Source: Ligustrum vulgare | Taxonomy: Eukaryota > Streptophyta > Magnoliopsida > Lamiales > Oleaceae | Reading direction: 5' to 3' | Length of the DNA: 64,000 nt | Assembly (NCBI GenBank): GCA_963555705.1 | Contig: OY743187.1 | Location: forward strand, 14,646,133 to 14,710,132 | Shown here: positions 60,101 to 64,000 of the stretch, piece by piece | Layout: each line of letters begins with the position of its first letter | Numbering within the stretch: position 1 is the stretch's first letter | Program-made: the position numbers and the translations under genes | The notes under the pieces: generated by a model | What the model was told of the DNA's origin: nothing | The model's database searches: none | Seen by the model: only the letters and a program-made list of their open reading frames with translations

Positions 60101-61721
60101 CATACTTCTATAATTTTCGGGCGAAATCTTCTACTTGGACATGAAATTAGGATACGTCGAGATAGCACCTCGAACTCAAAGTGATGAAAAGGTAATTAGT
60201 AATGTAATTCGTCATATGAGCATCTTTTCATCATCAATACAATATATAACAAATTGATCAATACAATATATAACAAATTGATAATGTCTCAATTTCATAT
60301 TAGATTTTCATATCTTTTTGTTTTTGGACAACCCACTCCCACCCCCACCAGCCTAGGATAGCTACCTATGTGAATATGTCGTGTTATGTTTACTCATAGT
60401 AAAAGTTGTCTCGAAAGATTCAAAGATTGTCATGTGATACATGGGATAATATTTGTTTTTTAGAATTGCAAGCATAGTCCTCAACTTTTGACCTCTATCG
60501 CGTTTTCTTTCTTTTCTTATATTTTAACTCCCTAATTTATTATTTTATGTGCAATCTTTTCAAATCACGGATTGGTTAGGAAAAAAAATGTTGATTGTCA
60601 CGCGGTCGGGCTCGGTCCTGGCAATAGACTTTCTCTTGTAATACCTACAAACATGGTCTTCGCAAAATTTGTAATAACCTAACTTTGTTAAAAATAAAAA
60701 AAAAATGCATGTTAAATATTAGGATAGTTCTGTTTAATTATATGATAATGATTTGATTACTCTGGCACTTTTATGATATTTTTTTATTTTTAATTGAATA
60801 ACATAAAAATCAGATTGGAATTATGAGATAATTTAAATAAAGATATTTAATTATTCTGAATTGAGATCAATTGGCAATTGCAGTATATATATGTCCATGT
60901 TGTTAGTCTTCATAATACCAAAAGAAAAAAATTGATTAATTGTAAAGATAAAGTTGTGCACTAGATCCATTTTTTTTTTTAAAAAAAAAAAAAACCTGGA
61001 TATGGCTATTGATAGGATAACTTTTGTTAAATTTTTTCCCTGGGGGTTTCTAATTTTAACTATATTTTAGCTTTATAATAAGTGAAAATTTATTGTGATA
61101 CTTAATCTTGTTTACTTTAGCATATCGAACATGTCATATTGTCAAGAGTTTAATCGTTAACTCAAAAGTCGATGAAAATGAAAATCGAAACAAGTGCTTT
61201 ATTCTCGTACCCAATCAAGAATATTAATAACCACTTAATTTGTAAAAAAAAAAAAAAAATCAATATAAAGTATTACATTAAAATGTGCTTTAAGAAATAA
61301 CTATTATTTTTATTTAAATTTAAAAAAAAATACTTGTTCAGTTATATTCAAACTGATCTCATTTGCATTTGCATGTCAACAATTGACCGCTTTAAATCAA
61401 TATAGTAATTATTTACTTCAAGAACATCAATTACGTACTTGAATGAATATTATTTTAGTATAGTGATATCTAATAATTATTTGTTAATAATGGCCCACTC
61501 AGAGCATGTTTGGCCCTGTCATTTTGGCTTTTTTATTCTTCTTCAATAGTATCAAAAGTGATATTATCGAAAAAAAGAAAATCGACTTTTTTGAGGAGAA
61601 AAAAGCGCCCAAACGGAGTTAGATGGTTGTTAATGTATTAGTACAAGGGTTACATCAAACCATACCACCAAAGCTAAAAAAAAATTGGACTGGACTAATA
61701 TACAAAAAAGATTCTATAATA
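57121..61721. other. Intergenic DNA, no gene recognised
   Basis: Long stretch of AT-rich sequence. Open frames of 60-90 codons (57759, 58808, 59153) show no domain, signal peptide or conserved motif. A minus-strand SINE-like piece lies at 58491-58560. A 23 bp direct repeat (AATACAATATATAACAAATTG type) is at about 60236-60282. Confidence 0.45.
58491..58560 (-). mobile_element. tRNA-derived SINE fragment, minus orientation
   Basis: Read on the minus strand: an AACTGAGCTGGCAACTG A-box-like word, then GGAGTTCGAATCC as B box about 20-25 bp later. The box spacing is shorter than usual, so this may be a truncated SINE. Confidence 0.4.
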
Positions 61722-62058
61722 ATTCTAGAGAGAAATTTTTTTGGACATTTTTGAGTGATATTGTGACATATCACACATGGACGGATCCATGGCATGGCGA
61801 GCCCCCGCGCTCTCCTGTGCTAGATCCGTCCGGAAAAAAAATAGTAAGAATTTTTGGCATTTTTTTGGGTTGCAACTTGAAAAATTACTGAAATCCGCCC
61901 GTATTGAAATTTTTTTATTGATATTCGTCCGTGCTGAAAAGAACTTCTGAATCCGCCACTGATATCACACATTTATTGGATGGTGAAAAAGTAAGCCAAT
62001 GAATGTGTGACATGTCACAATACCACTAAAAACATTTTTAAAAAATGTCTCCCTAAAA
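61722..62058. mobile_element. MITE with ~60 bp inverted arms, interrupted by a hAT MITE
   Basis: The left arm (TTTTTGAGTGATATTGTGAC, ATATCACACA) and right arm (TGTGTGACATGTCACAATAC, CACTAAAAACATT) are inverted copies, extending out to TCTAGAGAGA and TCTCCCTAAA. Without the inner 186 bp insertion and one TSD copy the element is about 145 bp, an almost complete fold-back. Confidence 0.7.
61776..61961. mobile_element. hAT-type MITE, 186 bp, nested, with 8 bp TSD
   Basis: Ends CATGGACGGATCC and GAATCCGCCACTG are inverted, flanked by ATATCACA at 61768-61775 and 61962-61969. The termini resemble those of the 854 bp hAT element at 45368, so the two probably use related transposases. The interior has no ORF. 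Confidence 0.85.
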
Positions 62059-62159
62059 TTACTTATTTTTAAATATAAAAAAATAATATTTTATATGAAA
62101 AAGAATTGATACTATATTGATTATCTATCAACTAAAGTCTTTACCCGTGAGATGTCGTA

Positions 62160-63034
62160 TTTTATTCATTCAAATAATCAAATGCAATCTTCAACACAAT
62201 CTTAACATTCAAATCAAATTCACTTTCCTTTTTTTTTTTTTTTTTTTATTAATAAATTTTTTTTATACGTACAACGAGATTTGAACCTATAATATATGTG
62301 ATAGGGTGACTCGCGTATTTTGCCCGACTATAAAAATATGCATATTTATACATTGTCTAAAATTTTAATTTTAAGTTATTAAAAAAGATCTCATGCGTAT
62401 TTATTTAAAATTCGTCTACACATAGTTAATCGATAAATATGTCCATTAATTATAACATAATAATGCAAAAGTGACAATGAAGAATATTTTTCATATAGTA
62501 ATCATAAATAATCAAATGCAATCATCAACACACTCTTAACATGCAAATCAAATTCACTTAATTAAAAAAAAAAAAAAAAATCTATAACTTGTACAATTTA
62601 GAAATGGATGAAAGAGGGATTTGAACCTAGAATAAATATGTGATAGTGTGACTCAAGTATTTTGTCCAACTATAAAAATGTGTAGGGATTCAGGGACAAT
62701 CGATATCAATTTGCTTAGTCCCAAGCCAAACCCAGATTCAGGGTCAAGGAGATCACAAATCATCGAGATAATCCATCATACAGAGCACACTATGTTACCA
62801 TGAATTTATCATCTCGTGAGAAATCATCGTAATTTTTTCGTCTTGAGGGCTCATCAATCATATTCATCTGCCATTGTTCGAAGAATCCTGTTCGTCTAAA
62901 ATTTTAATTTCAAATTATTTAAAAAGATCTCATGTGTATTTTTTCGTCTACACATAGTTAATAAAAAAAAAAAGCCCATTATTATAACATAATAATGCAA
63001 AAGTGATGATGAAGATTATTTTTCATATAGATCC
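62160..63034. repeat. Tandem segmental duplication upstream of the HyPRP gene
   Basis: Copy 1 is about 62170-62506 and copy 2 about 62507-63034. Both contain AATCAAATGCAATC, then ACATGCAAATCAAATTCACT-type text, a poly-T or poly-A run, a reversed B-box-like GATTTGAACCT, CTATAAAAATRTG, AAAAAGATCTCATG, CGTCTACACATAGTTAAT and TTTTTCATATAG. Copy 2 carries a roughly 210 bp insert (62684-62896) that is absent from copy 1. The GATTTGAACCT blocks (near 62277 and 62617) suggest a SINE was duplicated along with its flanks. Confidence 0.8.
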
Positions 63035-63156
63035 ATGCATTGGCATGGTACGTAGTTGACAACTAGCAAATTTTGGCAGCTCCCTTTTGTGTTCACGTGC
63101 TTCGGTTTCCCTAGGGTTTTTGTTTTCTTGCACCACTAACTCCCACCTCCTCATTC

Positions 63157-63163
63157 TATATAA
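63157..63163 (+). promoter_or_regulatory. TATA box of the HyPRP gene
   Basis: TATATAA lies 69 bp before the ATG at 63232, in a C-rich context leading to a CT/T-rich leader (CTCCCTTTTTTTTTC). Transcription would start roughly 30 bp downstream, near 63190, leaving a short leader. Confidence 0.75.
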
Positions 63164-63231
63164 CGCCACCGTCCTCCACCACTCTTCCACCACCAATTTT
63201 CTCCCTTTTTTTTTCTTCAGAGGATCAATTC

Positions 63232-63900
63232 ATGGAGTCCTCTAAAATAAATGCCCTTCTTTTTATTTCCATGCTCGTTATTTCCTCAGCCACTCCCATT
63301 CTTGGCTGTGGATACTGTTCCAAACCCCCACCAAAACACAATGTACCCAAAAACCCACCAAAAGTCAAACCACCAGGAACCCTGCCACCGAAAGTAAGAC
63401 CACCAGGAACACTGCCACCGAAAGTCAAACCACCAGGAACCCTGCCACCGAGAGTCAAACCACCAGTGATCTTGCCGCCAATAGTTAAACCACCAGTAAC
63501 CCTGCCACCAATAGTTAAACCACCAGTAATCTTGCCACCAATTGTGACCCCTCCAGTAACAGTGCCACCAGTGCTCAACCCACCAAAAGGAAAGGGAGCA
63601 CCCTGCCCACCACCAACGCCTGGGGCGGCGCCACCACCAACAACATGCCCGATCGACACATTAAAACTTGGTGCTTGTGTGGATTTACTTGGTGGGCTGG
63701 TGCACATTGGACTTGGGGACCCTGTGGTTAATCAGTGCTGCCCAGTGCTTCAAGGGCTTGTGGAACTTGAAGCTGCAGTGTGTTTATGCACAACACTTAA
63801 GCTTAAAGTTTTGAATCTTAACATTTTTGTTCCACTTGCGCTTCAGCTACTAGTCACCTGTGGAAAGACACCACCTCCTGGTTACACTTGCTCTCTCTAA
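63232..63900 (+). CDS. Hybrid proline-rich protein with eight-cysteine (LTP-like) domain
   Basis: This is a secreted cell-wall or membrane-surface protein of the HyPRP class (annotated in other plants as 36.4 kDa proline-rich protein). HyPRPs are linked to wall structure and stress responses; the molecular role is unclear. It is a single exon of 222 residues. Residues 1-25 are a signal peptide (ALLFISMLVISSATPILG core). Residues about 30-125 are proline-rich, with about eight LPPxVKPP-type decads. Residues 139-220 hold the eight-cysteine motif: Cys139, 149, 169-170, 184, 186, 210 and 220, in C-C-CC-CxC-C-C order, ending GYTCSL. All eight cysteines are present, so the domain looks intact. A TATA box lies 69 bp upstream. 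A 160-codon open frame on the other strand arises from the repetitive proline codons. Confidence 0.94.
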   Translation: MESSKINALLFISMLVISSATPILGCGYCSKPPPKHNVPKNPPKVKPPGTLPPKVRPPGTLPPKVKPPGTLPPRVKPPVILPPIVKPPVTLPPIVKPPVILPPIVTPPVTVPPVLNPPKGKGAPCPPPTPGAAPPPTTCPIDTLKLGACVDLLGGLVHIGLGDPVVNQCCPVLQGLVELEAAVCLCTTLKLKVLNLNIFVPLALQLLVTCGKTPPPGYTCSL

Positions 63901-64000
63901 GCTTGCTCTCAAGTTGAGTATATGTTAATGACTAGCTTTTTCACTTCTTGATTTTATAAGATTTTTGATGAACAGATCGTCTTGAAGTTTAACCCAGTTT
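63901..64000 (+). other. 3' flank of the HyPRP gene
   Basis: Presumed 3' UTR. The window ends before a clear polyadenylation site. Confidence 0.5.

Noticed and set aside
63225..63707. Glycine-rich open frame of 160 codons on the minus strand
   Set aside because: It is the exact antisense of the proline-rich repeats of the HyPRP gene; CCA codons read backwards as TGG/GGT. The plus strand has a signal peptide, eight cysteines and a TATA box.

Overview
The window is nuclear DNA of a flowering plant, most likely a eudicot. It has intron-rich genes of land-plant families, AT-rich intergenic DNA and many plant transposon types with readable termini and target-site duplications (TSDs). The species cannot be fixed from sequence alone.

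Three host genes are well supported, all on the + strand. (1) 5080-12853 encodes a heptahelical PAQR/AdipoR-like membrane protein of the HHP4/HHP5 type, in four coding exons split by a 6.5 kb intron. (2) 48338-55661 encodes a 549-residue ANTH-domain clathrin assembly protein (AP180/CALM family, closest in my memory to Arabidopsis At5g35200) in 15 coding exons. (3) 63232-63900 is a single-exon hybrid proline-rich protein with a signal peptide, proline-rich repeats and an eight-cysteine domain. They look functionally unrelated and are not an operon.

Layout: 1-4704 holds old transposon relics: a hAT-like fragment, an LTR-like stretch with a 43-44 bp minisatellite, and a Helitron-like 3' end. 4705-12853 is the HHP gene. 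Its large intron contains a minus-strand Helitron-type 3' terminus beside decayed minus-strand exons, one recognisable as asparaginyl-tRNA synthetase, plus a solo LTR with TSD and a Tourist-like MITE with TSD. 13150-23293 is a decayed Ty1/copia element (229 bp LTRs, TSD TATTA). A non-autonomous gag/protease-only Ty3/gypsy element (19401-23048, TSD GTCAT) sits inside it. 23443-37344 is AT-rich and made of related Helitron-like units. A very young Sirevirus-like non-autonomous LTR element (27248-32806, TSD CATTT) is inserted there, carrying a 387-codon plant transposon-protein ORF. 37613-47000 contains TIR elements, a SINE and foldback elements, including an 854 bp hAT element with an 8 bp TSD. 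47000-55661 is the ANTH gene and its leader region. 55662-63231 is mostly intergenic with SINE-like pieces, nested MITEs and a tandem segmental duplication just upstream of the proline-rich protein gene.

The most interesting cross-cutting observation is that three unrelated LTR families here each carry an array of short CG-centred palindromes inside the LTR: TTACGGCCGTAA, CGGTCGACCG, and ACCGC-N3-GCGGT. No clearly new enzymatic system, RNA gene or CRISPR array was seen.
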